Positions 22,233-35,060 are shown, counted from the stretch's first letter. The stretch is DNA of 64,000 nt from Benincasa hispida (GCF_009727055.1 NC_052360.1:70172189-70236188), one strand, 5' to 3'. Numbers and translations: made by a program. The notes: generated by a model not told the origin, from the letters alone.

Positions 22233-22969
22233 TCAATAGTTATCATAAAAAACAATGGGTTTATTTACTTCAAGTAACATGCTTAGTGGTCGTGTTGTCT
22301 TTGAAAAGTCCTTAACAAATCTGCGATAGAAGTCAACATGACCTAGGAAACTTCTCAATGCCTTCACATTTGTTGGATGAGGAAAATTTTCCACAACTTT
22401 AATTTTGGTTTTATTAACCTCTAAGCCATATTTAGATACCTTATACCCGAGTACAATCCCCTCATTTACCATGAAATGGCATTTTTTCCAATTGAGCACT
22501 AAGTTAGTATCTTCACACCTTTGTAACACTAGCTCGAGGTTGGCTAGGAAAGACTCATAGAATTTTTCCAAATATTGAGAAATCATCCATGAATATCTCA
22601 ACTGATTCCTCCAGACAGTCAGAGAAAATGGCTATCATGCACCTTTCGAAAGTGCCCAACCCATTGCATAACACAAAGAGAATGCACTGAAAGGCAAATG
22701 TCTTATAGGGGCATGCATGTGAATGTAGTCTTTTCCTGATCTTTTGTTGTGATCATTACCTAGTTATACCCCGAATATCCATCCAAGAAGCAAAAGAAGT
22801 AATTTCCAGCTAGCCTGTCAAGCATTTGATTGATAAACGATAATGGGAAATAGTTCTTTTTAGTTGTTGCATTCAATTTCCTGTAATCTATACATATTCT
22901 CCACCTAGTGACAATCCAACTGGGTATCAATTCATTGTTCTAATTTTGGATCACAATGATTCCTCCATA
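22233..22969 (-). pseudogene. Athila-like reverse transcriptase remnant (C-terminal two thirds)
   Basis: The minus strand shows WRICIDYRKLN near 22900, then a finger/palm region, then EIFMDDFSIFG near 22590, where FMDD is the catalytic box, then GLEVNKTKIKVVENFP and RSFLGHVDFYRRFVKDFS. It is truncated on its N-terminal side by the copia LTR fragment; the missing N-terminal part reappears at 24799-24962. Frameshifts near 22610 separate the pieces. Confidence 0.87.
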
Positions 22970-23770
22970 AATATATATACAGTGAGGAGAGTGTAGCTAC
23001 TGGGCTTTAGTTGAGTGTCCCGATAGTAAATGACTGTTACTTTATTAGGTTAAAGAGTTTAGCCGATTAATCTTGAATCTTTAGAGCTCATGATCTATAG
23101 GTCCATTAGGTCCCCCTGCTAGCTCATATCGGACTAAACCTTAGAGCAACGTGAAATGTGAGTTTGAATTGTTCATATTCGAATTAGGGAATAAACATAA
23201 ATATATGCGATATATTTAACGGCGTATCATTCATTTAAGAATTGAATGATAAAGAGAGAGTTGAAGATATTTAGATAAGATTTAAATATCAAACTATGAA
23301 TGAGGATTCATTGGGATTAGTATAGATTTAATAATTGAATATTAAATTAAATTAATTAACTTGTTTAATTAATTATTTGAATTAATTTTGAATTAAATGA
23401 ATTAATCAAAGTTGGACAAAGTCAAATGTTAGACTTCACCAAGCTTTGAAGGTCAAAGATTAAAATTTGACTTCACTAAGTAGAAAATTCCAAAAATAGT
23501 TTCGAATTAATTTTGAATTAAAATTGTATTTAATATTGACTAAAGTCAAATGTTGATTTCAAAATAGTCAAAAGTCAATGTTGACTTCGCTTATTGGAAA
23601 GATCAAAAAATATTTTTCAGTGGAAAAATCCAACTTTTAATGAATTAGTGAATAATTCATTTTGCAAAGTGTTGATTCCACAAAATGCCATTTATCCCAC
23701 TAAATTGAGTGCATTTTAAAGTGTCAAAATTTGGTTAACTCAATTTTGCATGAATTTCATGTAATTTCTC

Positions 23771-23779
23771 TATAAATAG
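23771..23779 (+). promoter_or_regulatory. TATA box of the copia LTR fragment
   Basis: TATAAATAG after a CT-rich stretch, followed by about 30 bases and a likely transcribed leader. Typical LTR promoter layout; inferred. Confidence 0.45.
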
Positions 23780-23936
23780 GATGCTTTGATAGAGATTAAT
23801 TCTTCTTGGTCATTTCGTGAATTTCAAGTTAGTTGAAAAACAAATTCTTCTCGGCAACTTAAAGATTCTAAAAGAGTTTTAGAAATTAAGTCTTCAATTC
23901 TCTCTCAATTTCTCTACTAAATTCATCCCTACAAAG

Positions 23937-24549
23937 TAGGGGTGTTCAAAAAACTCGATGACCAGAAAAAATCGATCAATCCAATCCAACGCATGCAGTT
24001 TGGGTTGGGTTATCAACTCATTTAGGTTGGGTTGGGTTCAAATAAATGAAAATTTTATGGGTTGGATTGGTTCATGGGTTCACCTAATATAACCCAAACC
24101 AACCCGGACCAACCCGAATTTATTATTAACTTTAAAATATATTTTTTATTACTTATAACACAAGTATTTATACATATATTGATTTTAATTTTATTTAATT
24201 CCAATATTTTTTGAATAATTTATTCTTTAACAACTCTTAAAAGTAGTTTATTTCCACTTAAAAAAAATTACTATATAAATTGAAATTGAGTTGTTAATAT
24301 TAATTCAATATATGAAAATAATTAAATTAGATTTTTACATATTTACTTTTTGTTACTTTTTAGAACAAAATTTTAAATAAATGACCCGATTAACCGGAAC
24401 CAACCCAACCCAAATATTTCATGGTTAGGTTGGGTTGGGTTCATTTATTAATAAAGGTTATTTGGGTTGAAAAAATTTACAACTCGAACAATTAGTTTGG
24501 GTCTAAAAAGTCTTTCAACCCAACCCAACTCAACCTATGAACACCCTTA
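23937..24549. mobile_element. hAT-like non-autonomous element, 613 bases, TSD CTACAAAG
   Basis: Terminal inverted repeats TAGGGGTGTTC and GAACACCCTTA, flanked by the 8-base duplication CTACAAAG (23929-23936 and 24550-24557). Eight-base TSDs and a TAGGG-type terminus are hAT hallmarks. Subterminal regions are packed with GGGTTGGGTT and its complement AACCCAACCC on both sides. The middle is AT-rich and non-coding, so transposase must come from elsewhere. A sister copy is at 38901-39657. Confidence 0.88.
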
Positions 24550-24798
24550 CTACAAAGTTACTCATTGGATCCCACCATCCCGTTTTAAGGCTGAAAAATA
24601 GTCGGAAAGACTCTCATGATGGCTCACAGTCGGTTTGTGAGGACATTGGAGCAGAATTGGTGATTAATTTGGAGCTACAAAGGTTGTAACTCAAACCCTA
24701 ATTTCAAAGTTATTTGCATGCATGTTTTATTGTTAAAATTAATGAAATTTAGAGTGCTTAAGATCCAATTTGTTTCCGCATGTGTGTTTTTTATTCTA

Positions 24799-25900
24799 AT
24801 AATTTTCGCATCCAACCACTTGATTATTTCCTTTTTCACCATCTCCTTCATTACAGGGTTAAGTCTATGTTGATGTTCGATTGAGTCCTCTTTTCCTTCT
24901 TCGAGCCTTACCTTATGCTTGCAGTATGAGGGGTTGATTCCTCTTATGTCCGTGGGGTCCATTCAATGGATTGAATGTATTTCTTCAAACTCTCAGAAGG
25001 GTTTTTCATTGTCTGGAGTAAGCGTGGCTGAAATAATAATAGGCAAAATTTCTCTTTCACCGAGAAAGGCATACTTTAAATGAGCAGGGAGAATTTTCAT
25101 TTCCAATACGGGCAGCTGCTCCAGTGAAGACTTAACCTTACTTTCTCGGTCACCTAAGTCCAAAGGCTCAAAGTTCCTCTAAAATACTTTCGCCGCATAG
25201 CACATGTCAGAGAGCTGTTCGTTCACTTTAGTCTCTTCATTTTAAAAATCTCTTTCAAGATTTATTTCACATGACCATTCGTCTTCTGCATCAATCACGT
25301 GACATGCGTTCATTTCATCAAGGTATTTCGTTTCTTTGAGGATGTTGAATTTTACCTCTTGTCCATTTAACCTCATTGTTATTTCACCCTTATGCATGTC
25401 AATCTATGTCCGCCGATAGGGAAGAATGGTTTGCCAAAAATGATGGGTACATCTTGATATGCCTCATAGTCTAAGATTATGAAGTCTGCGGGCAAGATGA
25501 ATTTATCAATTCTCACTCTTCAATCATTCCTTCAAGATGCGTCAAAGATCGATCCGCCATTTACTAGGTCACTATAGTTGACCTTACTTCTCCAATTCCT
25601 AGCTTCTTGAAGACGAATAAGGGTATCAAATTTATGCTGACCCTCAGATCGCATAGGGCTTACTCTATGTCAACGCCTCCAATGGAGCAAGGAATGGTGA
25701 AACTCCTAGGATCTTTCATCTTTGTTAGGATGTTCTCTTGTATCATGGCGCAACACTCGCGTGTCAAAGCCACCATCTCAAATCCATCAATCCTCTTTTT
25801 CCTAAAGAGAACATCTTTCAAAAATTTCACATATGATGACATCTATTCCAATGCTTCTACCAATGGAATGTTGATTTGCAACTGTTTTAACACATCTAAG
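24799..25900 (-). pseudogene. Athila-like protease and N-terminal RT remnant
   Basis: Minus strand. The protease region starts with FLKDVLFRKKRIDGFEMVAL and DPRSFTIPCSIGGVDIE (about 25830-25660), then ALCDLRVSINLIPL, where the family normally has DLGAS, so the active-site Gly-Ala is changed to Arg-Val. Later blocks (LDLGDRESKVKSSLEQLP, then GINPSYCKHKVRLEEG and MVKKEIIKWLDAKII) lead into RT and break off at the copia LTR. Several stops are present. Order and blocks match Athila-type Pol. Confidence 0.8.
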
Positions 25901-26772
25901 CAGTGCTGAAATGGACCCCCCATCATTCTTTTTCTTTAACCTTTGTGGATAAGGAGGTGATCACATCTCTACTGATGCATTTGAAATTGATGCATTCTCG
26001 GATGATTCAATGTGCTCACTTTCTTGGTTTTCTGGCATCGAGTTATATGCTTTTGAATTCTATGTTGGTTGATTTTGGACAATTGGTCAAAAAAACCATT
26101 AATCTTTTCAGTAGATGATTCTATTGGTGAATTGTTTCTTCTAGACTTCTCTTTTCATGGTCTCTCACTTCTCAATGTCACCGCGTGACATTACTCCTTT
26201 CCTAAGTTCCCTGCATGATGTGGAACAATGGTAAGGTTCCTTGTGATCTATTTTTCAGTTCCCCTACAAGCCGACCTACTTGAAGTTCTAAATTCCTGAT
26301 AAATGATGTCTGACTTTGAAGTAGGGCTTTATTCTTTTATATCTACTCCTTGAGTAGGTTCTTCAATAGGGATGATAAAGTTGATGGCTATTGCGATGAA
26401 CTTGGAATTTGCTAGTGTCTCTATTGTCCTGATGGAACCCAGGTGGTCCATTTCTAGTCATATTTTGATTGCCATGTTGGTTCGCATGTGGCTGCTGATT
26501 CCCCTCCCCCCTCCCCTCCAAGAGAAATTTGGGTGGTTTCTCAAGTCTAGATTGTAAGTATTTGAGATTGAATTGTTCTTGATGAAGCATGCGGATTGTG
26601 GGTTATGCGGGCACATCTCAAAGGCGTGCGATCCACCGCATACTACGCATTCTAGGCCAGTTACTTGGTTCATTGGTCCCAACTGGTTACTAGTCTCCAT
26701 GCCATCATTGTTCACTGTCATGGCTTGTAGTAGTTTCGTCATTGCATTCACTTACATTTGTAATGATGCAAT
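25901..26772 (-). pseudogene. Athila-like gag, C-terminal part with zinc knuckle
   Basis: The minus strand shows MNAMTKLLQAMTV, then CVVCGGSHAFEMCPHNP (a CX2CX4HX4C knuckle), then NLDLRNHPNFSWRGGG and an Asn/Gln/Gly-rich tail. This nucleic-acid-binding part follows the capsid-like part at 28726-29542. The frame is split by the copia solo LTR at 26773. A sister copy of the start of this block is at 54289-54608. Confidence 0.85.
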
Positions 26773-28720
26773 TGTTGGGTTTGATGCCCTAAATCTCGTA
26801 GGGTCCTATAGTTTGTGAATGTTATGTACAAACTCATTATTCATTTAATAAAATATATGATATTTTATTCTATTTTTTTGTTTCATTAATCACAAATCAA
26901 TAAACTAAGTTCCATGGTTATCTCATAACTTAAACATGTATGTAAAGACATACGGATGGATCATGTTTTAAGTGATAACCTAAATGGTTTATAGTAGAAG
27001 GATAAGGTTAGATACCTTATCCTGGTGAAACTACGAGTATGGCCTGCTTTGTAGATGTTACAATTGTTATAAATTGCTACAAATGATTTGATCCTGATCA
27101 TTCATGTAGAGACATGTGAGCAGAGATATTCTATACAAAGGAGTTTATATAAGACCGGACCATGAAATGAGTAGTCTCATTATATAACACCATTCTTAAT
27201 AGAGACTTCCATTTCATCAAGATGATCATAAGTAACACGATATGAATCTTATATGAGTTGTGAACTCCTATCTATAAAGGCAGTCCTTTGATTTGTATGG
27301 GTGAGCGTGGCCAGATCACCGACTCAACATGCCTACCATTTTGGAGATTCGTCCGATTAGGGAGCTAGGAACATAGCTACACAAGATGGAATTCATTCCT
27401 TCCCAAAGCAGGGGTAAATAGATAAATTGTTCCCTTAAGAGTTGATTTCAGGGCTTGAACATTGTGGTGCCACACCCTCTCCTGGCCCGAGAAGGGTTAG
27501 TCATAGTGGAACTATGATTTATTGTTCATTAAAGGAATCCTTGGTACTTAAGGAGTTAGATGTAACTATAGGGGCAAAATGGAAATTTAGTCCAGTTGTA
27601 CTTACGAGCATTTTGTGAAGGGTTGTCATACTGTGGATTGGTTATATCCAATAGACACAAAAATATGTCTAATACGAAGAGTGCAGTTGTTGGTCTTTAA
27701 TGAAGTGCCCGACAGTTAACGGATGGTGAAAAATTTAATTAATTATTCATGAACCGTTGGAGCTTCAAACTACAGGTCCATGAGGTCCTCTCGGTAGCTC
27801 ATTGGATTTTAAGAGAATCAAGTTTTGGATTAATTTGAATTGTTCAAATTAATTGAGGGAATTAATTATATATGACATAATTAAGTTTATATAATTATAT
27901 ATGATATAATTACTATAATGTATTTGATACAATATAATATAAATAATTTATGAGAGGAATTAAATGTTTGAATATGATTCAAATGTTAATTATATGAATT
28001 AGATTCATATAATTAAAGTTTAATGTAAATATGATTTATATATATATAGATTCATATAATTAAAATTTAATGTAAATATGATTTATATTAAATACCATAA
28101 GAAAGAGAAAAGAAACTCTAGGTTATATATTGTATATGATACAATTTTGAACTATATGTTATATTTTATATATGATATAACACATGATTGCATAATATAT
28201 AATAAGTTAGTTATTATATACTTTTGTTATAATTTTAATTATGAATTAAAATTATTTATTATTTTATTATTTAAATAATTTTTCTAATTATTTATTTTTT
28301 TAAAAAAAATAATAAAGGGGAGAGAGTTATAACTCCCTCATACACCTTTTTCTCTCCACCATTCACGTGAAAAAGTGGTGGAGGGGTCTGATAGAGAAAA
28401 AGGTTAGAGATACACAGAACGTAAGTTTTTTCTCTGAAAAGTTTTTTGTCTTCCCAGGTTTTTCCTCTCAATTCTTTTCTCATTCTCCCTCAATCCCAAA
28501 ACCTCTTCAGAGCCCACACCTCCTAGATTCTCACCAAAGAATACCGGAGTTTCTTTCGTGGTTGTGTTTGTGGGATTCCTTTTTAAGAATGTCTTCAAAG
28601 GTAAGGTTTCCTATCATTTTGTTTTTTTTTTTTAAGCATGTTGTATATTTTTGTTTAAAAACGATTGGGTTTTTGGCATGATCCACTTCCGTTGTAATCC
28701 CCTTCACAGGGGTTCTTTCA
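26773..28720 (+). mobile_element. Copia solo LTR in the Athila-like gag, TSD GCAAT/ACAAT
   Basis: Begins TGTTGGGTTTGATGCCC and ends GGGTTCTTTCA. The flanks are GCAAT (26768-26772) and ACAAT (28721-28725), a 5-base TSD with one change; the duplicated copy shows the reverse pair, supporting the original identity. Gag reads on both sides, so the LTR is an insertion. The interior has the standard block order of this LTR family but no CGATCG array. AT-rich duplications lie at 27990-28090. The LTR was in place before the segmental duplication, since both copies carry it. Confidence 0.88.
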
Positions 28721-28725
28721 ACAAT

Positions 28726-29542
28726 GGTATCATTATCCGTTCTCGAATTATTTCCTTCTTTGAACTTGACCACAATCCAAACCCATTGTCCTCCCAATCT
28801 TCATGGTTTTGTGAGATCCAGTCTAAGATGACATTTGCCTCATTGCATGTCTTTTGTAGCAAGCCACCTTCCGCCACAAAGTTAGTTGTGGTCTATGATG
28901 CTTCTATAAGTCCATCATAGAAAATTTTCATTTGCACACAATCTAACAAAGCGTTATGAGGGCAATTTTTAACTAATTTCTTGAATCTCTTCCAAGCATC
29001 ACTCAAGGTTTCCTGATCTCTTTGTTTAAAATTAATGATGTCTATTTGCCACTTTTTATTTTCCATAGGAGAGAAGAACTTCTTCATGAATTTCGCCACC
29101 TTCTATCGACATGATGTGATTTCATCCGATTCTAATTCATACGCCCATTATCTTGCTTTATCTTTCAGAGAGAATGAAAATAATAATAATCGATTTTCCT
29201 CAGTTGTGACATTTGGAATCACAAAGGAGTTGCAAATTCTAACAAAGCTCTTTAGGTGGGTTTAAGGATCTTCTCTTGGCACGCCTCCAAACTGTCCGGC
29301 TGTTTGGATCATCTGCAACAATATTGATTTCATTTCAAATTTGGTACCTTCTGCTAATGGTTGCATGATGTCTGGTGAAAAGTTATATAGGTTGGGTGAA
29401 ACATAATCTCTAATCGGTCTATTGCGATCATTTGTAAGAAGTATGGGATTGGTGCTTACCCCATTGTCGAGTTTAGAAAAGAATCAACAGAATAGCTAAT
29501 AGCATAATCACATTTAGTGCTACGGGGTTTTTGTGTTGATCT
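28726..29542 (-). pseudogene. Athila-like gag, N-terminal and capsid-like part
   Basis: Minus strand. The N-terminus is near 29450, with ANDRNRPIRDYASPN-like sequence clearer in the sister copy at 57112. Then come IQTIGQFGG-type sequence, MAKFMKKFFSPMENKKWQID, QRDQETLSDAWKRFKKLVKNC and VQMKIFYDGL, the retrotransposon gag capsid signature. Frameshifts separate the pieces. It is joined to the leader at 38144 once the insertion at 29543-38138 is removed, as the empty site in the sister copy confirms. Confidence 0.85.
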
Positions 29543-29620
29543 TGAAGGAAATCAAACTCGAGATTTCCATGAGCAGCAGAAAATAGATCATTCCAAATTA
29601 CAATCATGAATGAACATTAC

Positions 29621-31640
29621 TGTCACACCCTCTCCCAAATTACCCTCTTAGTCTAGAAGAGGATATAACAGTGGTAGTTACTAGTCCTACTGCCAGCACT
29701 CACCACTTTAGCCTTCTAATCTAAATACCAACCTGTTAAACATTAATAATGTACGCATACAGCATGCCTCCACAAGGTTCTACAAAATATTATATAAACA
29801 CATGCAAACAGTCATGACATAACATCTACGGGTAAAATATTTACAGTTGGGCCCAAACATCACTAACAAAGCCCTAGTCCCTCTCACAATATATGTACAT
29901 AAACAGACCATCAACCTAAGTTCTTCTTAACAAGTCGGGCCTTTCAGTGGCAAGCAGCAGCATGATCAACCTTGAGGAATCTGACCGCTACCTGGGAAAG
30001 AAAAACATAGAAAATTTGTGAGCTAGTAGCCTAGTGAGTGACTACAGAATCATATTACACCATGTATTATATCACTATAAACATGTAAATATACCGATGA
30101 GCATCTCAAGCATTTTCCTCTAAACATAAACATTGACAATCATTCTTAGACATCATTAGACATCATTATTCCTTAGTTAAGAATGAGCTTACATCGCTCT
30201 AGCTCCCAGGGTATATGGACTAGGAGACCCATACTTTGGCCTCTCATTCAGAACTACCTACGTGCACTTGGAGTTTTCTATGTACCATCAATACCTTAGG
30301 TACTATTACTTAGATACCTTCTCTGTGTCCTTCAGTACCGGGTTGTTTCCTAGCATCAAATTAAGTATCATTGCATGCCATTTACACAAGGACTCATTCT
30401 ATCATAGCCTTCCTCTAGAATGCATGCTTCAACATTAGAAACTTAACTTTTGTAATGAATTCACAACATACCTTGGCCTGCATTAAAACATATACAAGCC
30501 AGAGAAGATACGCTAAGCTATTCATTAAACATTTGTTGCTTGAGGAAGTATAAATTCATCATCAACATCACCGTAACTTACATGGTCTTATATGAATAAG
30601 TATTGAAAGCATTAAGTTCATTTAGTCACTCACAGCTCATCGGGCTCTTAATGGTTTATACACCTCTCCTAGCTCTTCTTGGCCTGAAAGGACATAATTC
30701 CCGGTTAAATTCCTTAGAATTCTCAGGAAAATACTTCAGATAATTTGTTTACTAACTTTCATCAACAAATCAGCATTACTAGCGAGATAATCATCATGAG
30801 CGAGTTCATCCTCATGAGCGAGATCAAGTATTTCATTAGCAAGACTTCAACATAGCGAGAGTTACCACCTCTAGTTAGATTTGTTTCCACACCAGCGAGA
30901 TTCAGTCCAAAATTCTAGCGAGATTTTCTTCTTGAGCGAGATTTAGCATAAAAATCAGCAAGATTATCATCTTGAGTGAGATCCTCATCCTCCTTATCTC
31001 GCTTTAGCTCTCTACAGTGAGTTGTTTACTTGATCTTCCCAAGCAACTGACTGCTTACGTACAAATTTTCTGTTTCAAATTCAAAAATTCATAACTCAAA
31101 ATACAGAACTCTTTTCAAGAAACTTCCTTCTACAAACTTGTTTAGAATTGAGTAACTTTTTTATCTTAAAATATCAGCCAACAATTCCTTGTAGTTTGGC
31201 CTAGAGTTTCCAATATTCACATCAGGCCCTGATTAATCTGAGAATCTGCCCCTCTTGCAAATTCTTCACTTTTTGTTCTTCTCTTCCTGAGATCTTTCTC
31301 CAGCAAAAAAACCTCGAAAACTATATTCTCCTATCTTTCAAATGGCACTGATTTCACTTAATTTTCTCATGCCATTTGCAGAAACCAAGCTTCTGAAGCT
31401 CCGCTTTCTTTTATTCTTCCTACCGCCTGCCAAGTTCAATGGTTAAACTGCCACATCACCCCGCACTTAGTGCTTCCAGTCAAAACCAATTAGTGAGCTC
31501 CTTCATTTAATTTTTTTTCCTTCCCTTCCTCCATAACTCCTGTAAATAAACATGGATCTCCACTTATCAAATATTTATTATAACATTCTCTTGGCTAAAC
31601 ATGCTTATCTAGGAAACTTAGAGTTCGGGGTTCACAATCA
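29621..31640 (-). mobile_element. 3' LTR of the chromovirus, 2.0 kb
   Basis: Minus-strand start TGATTGTGAAC at 31640, directly after the polypurine tract, and end GTGTGACA at 29621. The left 0.9 kb matches the 5' LTR at 36210-37129. The right 1.1 kb has no partner because the 5' LTR has been cut. It contains the AGCGAGAT minisatellite. Confidence 0.82.
30778..31015. repeat. AGCGAGAT minisatellite in the chromovirus LTR
   Basis: AGCGAGAT or one-base variants (AGCAAGAT, AGTGAGAT, AGCGAGTT) recur about ten times, often with TCATC or TTGAGC between. It is in the U3 part of the minus-strand LTR, upstream of the presumed promoter. Confidence 0.72.
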
Positions 31641-31655
31641 CCTCCCCCTTAAGAG
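31641..31655 (-). other. Polypurine tract of the chromovirus
   Basis: The minus strand reads CTTAAGGGGGAGG directly before the LTR start TGATTG. Standard plus-strand primer site. Confidence 0.7.
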
Positions 31656-33200
31656 AAATTTTGTCCTTGAAATTTACCTGATATATCATTTGAAAAGTTG
31701 AGGATATCTCTTCCTCACTTGCTCTTCAGGTTCCCAGGTTGCTTCCTCGATCCCATGATTACGCCATAGCACCTTCACCAAAGGAATTGTCTTATTTCTA
31801 AGTACCTGGTTTTTCCTGTCTAAAATCTTAATGGCCTCTTCCTCGTAAGATAAATCTTCTTTGAGCTATACTGGTTGTACTGCTAGTATGTGCATAGGAT
31901 CAGGCATATATTTCCTTAACATTGACACATGAAATACGTCATGAATACAAGTTAGCTCTATCGGCAACTACAATTTATATGCTGCTGGACCAACTCGTTC
32001 CACAATTTCATATGGTCCAATGTATCACGGACTTAACTTCCCTTTCCTCCCGAACTGGAGAATTCCTTTCCATAGGGACAACCAAAGAAATACCCAATCT
32101 CCTACTTCAAATTCTAGTTCTCTTCTTCGCTTATCAGCATAGCTCTTTTATCTATCGCGAGCTGCCTTGAGATTATCTCTAATAAGCTTCACATTCTCTA
32201 TTGTTTGTTGAACTAATTCTGGACCCAATAATTGTCGTTCTCCGACTTCGTTCTAGCATACTGAGGTTCTACAAGGTCAGTCGTACAATGCTTCATAGGA
32301 AGCCATTCCGATACTAGAATGGTAGCTATTGTTATATGCAAATTCGATCAACGGAAATTGCGTATCCCAACTTCCTTTGAATTGTAATACACAAGCTCTG
32401 AACATATCTTCCAGTGTCTGTATAGTTCTTTCCAACTGTCCATCTGTTTGTGGATGAAAAGCTGTACTGAAATGCAGTTTAGTGCCTATAGCTTTCTGTA
32501 AACTAGGCCAAAATTTTGAAGTAAACCTCGAGTCTCGGTTTGACACTATCGACACTGGGGCTATATTGACTGATTATCCTATCCACATAAATCTTAGCTA
32601 GACGGTCTAGTGTAAAAGTAACTTTTACTGGTATAAACTTGGTTGTCTTGGTTAGTCTATCGACATTACCCAAATGCCATCGTATCCTGAGGGCGTCTTA
32701 GGCAATCCAAACAGAAAGTCCATTGTCACATGCTCTCACTACCACTCAGGCACTGGGAGTGGGTTGAGTAATCATGCTGGTCTTTGTCTTTTAGGTTTCA
32801 CTTGTTGACAGACTAAACATCGGTCCACATATTCTGCTATGTCTTTCGTCATCTCAGGCCACCAGTAAGATCTCTTCAAAGTTCTATATATCTTGGTGCT
32901 CCTTGGATGCATAGCATAAGCGGAACTATGTACTTCTTCCAGAATAGCTTGCTTAAGTGTAGCTCACTAGGCACACACATTCTTCCCTCCTTTTCTAGTA
33001 CATTATCCGCTCTCAGTTGAAAGTCAACTCTGATTCCCTTACTTACATCATTAACAATCTTCTAAAGATCAGGGTCTTTCAACTGATTCTGCTTAAGGTC
33101 TTCTACTAAGGTAGGCCTTACCTGGAATGTAGCTATCACTCCTTCTGACTGTCCCATTGATAAGGCAGTTCTAGAATTCCTGAACTCCTGCAATAACATT
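31656..33200 (-). pseudogene. Chromovirus integrase and chromodomain-like tail
   Basis: The minus strand shows the integrase core end [16 protein letters not shown] (families normally have SDRD, so the second catalytic Asp appears changed to Asn), then [19 protein letters not shown] with the catalytic Glu retained, then [19 protein letters not shown]. Near 31850-31690 comes a chromodomain-like block: LSYEEEAIKILDR, VLRNKTIPLVKVLW, then EEATWEPEEQ. Stops are frequent. The chromodomain normally targets integration to heterochromatin by binding modified histone tails. Confidence 0.82.
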
Positions 33201-33415
33201 CCTCTCATTAAGCCAAGAATGGCCTTGGGTCCCGAGGATTTCCTACTTAGCGCATTCGCTACAACATTAGCCTTACCAGGATGGTACTCGATGGAACAGT
33301 CATAATCTTTGATCAGCTCAATCCATCTTCTTTGTCTTAAATTTATCTCTTTTTTATCAGAAATATATTTTAAGCTCTTGTGATCTGTGAATATTCTGCA
33401 ATGCTCTCCAAATAA
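33201..33415 (-). other. Degenerate Pol linker of the chromovirus (RNase H C-terminus to integrase)
   Basis: Short broken frames that resemble the RNase H C-terminal region, for example a stretch equivalent to [14 protein letters not shown] near 33395-33350. No open frame. Confidence 0.5.
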
Positions 33416-34612
33416 TTAATGTGTCCACAACTTCAGAGCCAAAACAACTGCTGCTAGCTCCAGATCATGCGTAGGATAAATGCTCTCGTGCCTTTTAAGT
33501 TGACAAGAGGCATATGCAATCACTTTCCCATCTTGCATCAACACACATCCCAATCCTTGTCGGGATGCGTCATAATAAATCTCAAATTCCTTACTTGGAA
33601 CAGGCAAGGTAAGCACTGGCGCTAATACTAACCTCCGTTTCAGCTCCTGAAAACTATGCTCACACTCCGACGACACTCAAACCTCGTGCCTTTCCTGGTC
33701 AGGTTCGTCAATGGAAGGGCTATCTTAGAGAAACCCTCCATAAACCTCCGATAATAACCTAACAAACCTAGGAAACTGCGTATCTCTGAAACAGTTATGG
33801 GTCGTTCCCAATTAACTATTGCTTCCGTCTTCTGGGAATCTACATTGATACCATTTGCTGAAACAATAGGCCCCAGAAATATAACCCGATCTAACCAAAA
33901 ATCACATTTATTGAACTTAGCATACAACTGCCTATCTCGCAGCGTCTTCAATACTATCCTCAGGTGGGTCATATGATCCTCCCTACTGCCAGAATATACC
34001 AATATATCATCAATGAATACTATCACGAACTGGTCCAAGTAGGGAAGAAATATCTTGTTCATAAGGTCCATGAATACCACAGGGGCATTTGTCAGTCAAA
34101 TGGCATTACTAGAAATTCATAATGTCCATATCTTGTTCTAAATGCGGTTTTAGGAATGTCAGCTTCCTTCGCCTTCAATTGATGATAACCCGATCTCAGG
34201 TCTATCTTTGAAAACACTGTGGCTCCTCTTAGCTGATCAAACAAATCATCAATGCATGGTAATGGATATTTATTCTTAATTGTTACCTTATTCAGCTGTT
34301 TATAGTCGATACACAATCTAAGTGTACCATCTTTCTTCCTTACAAATAACACCAGAGCTCCTAAGGCGATACACTAGGTCGAATGTATCCTTTGTCAATT
34401 AACTCTTGCAGCTGAACCTTTAATTCTTTTAACTCAGTTGAGGCCATTCTATAAGGTGCCTGCGATATAGGAGTTGTCCCTAGAATTAAGTCAATAGTGA
34501 ACTCCACTTCTCTATCGAGTGGCAATTCCGATAATTCCTCTGGAAATACATTCCAAAACTCATTTACCACGGGGACATCTTTTGGGTTCAGCTCTTTCCC
34601 TTGAGCAATCAC
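33416..34612 (-). pseudogene. Chromovirus reverse transcriptase and RNase H
   Basis: The minus strand in order: [16 protein letters not shown] and [19 protein letters not shown] (start of RT), [21 protein letters not shown], then [14 protein letters not shown], then [12 protein letters not shown] (catalytic FIDD box, about 34040), [17 protein letters not shown], then RNase [25 protein letters not shown] sequence with GCVLMQ and [18 protein letters not shown]. Breaks occur at about 34360, 34090 and 33660. Domain content and spacing are normal for a chromovirus. Confidence 0.9.
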
Positions 34613-35060
34613 TACATGAGCCAGATAGGCTTTACATCCCTTTCATAACAGCTTCTAGCTTTCACTGCTGATATCAAATTCCCACAGTTAATCTTTTGTT
34701 TCCTCCGCCAGCATTGCATCCTGCCCATTTGATTTTCTGAGCCTTACTTCTTTCTTGTAGCAGTCTATCTGAAGCATGATATTTACTTAGGAAATCAATC
34801 TCTAGATACGCATCAAACTCTAACAACTCTAAGGGAATTAACAACATAAAAGTCCTGACCATTTATCAGCATCTCACAATTTTATAACATTTATCTATTA
34901 TTATCCCATCTTCAAAAGAGGTAGAGATATATAACTCTTCAGAATAGGCTCAAAACAACCTATCTATACTAGATGTAAACATGCTGGATAATAATGAATG
35001 TAGGGCACCAAGGTCAAATAAAAAAATATGCAGACTGCCACATAATGACATTACCGTCCG
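34613..35060 (-). pseudogene. Chromovirus protease remnant
   Basis: The minus strand reads FDLGALHSLLSSMF near 35010, in place of the usual DSGATHSFIS active site, so the second active-site residue is Leu. Downstream ELLEFDAYLEIDFLSKYHA resembles the usual GMDWL block, also changed. It is badly decayed. Confidence 0.65.

Larger units (their letters stand above)
22970..24798 (+). mobile_element. Copia LTR fragment inside the RT gene, carrying an hAT-like element
   Basis: Plus-strand LTR lacking its 5' half. It opens with AAATATATATACAGTGAGGAG, equivalent to the middle of the other copia LTRs. It continues through AGGTCCATTAGGTCCCC (near 23100), an AT-rich part and a TATA box (23771), and ends near GATCCAATTTGTTTCCG (24770). 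The RT reading frame is lost on both sides; about 20 codons of RT are missing at the junction, so insertion was accompanied or followed by deletion. Confidence 0.7.

Noticed and set aside
28078..28278. Plus-strand Tyr/Ile-rich frame
   Set aside because: AT-rich part of the solo LTR; duplicated AT blocks explain it.
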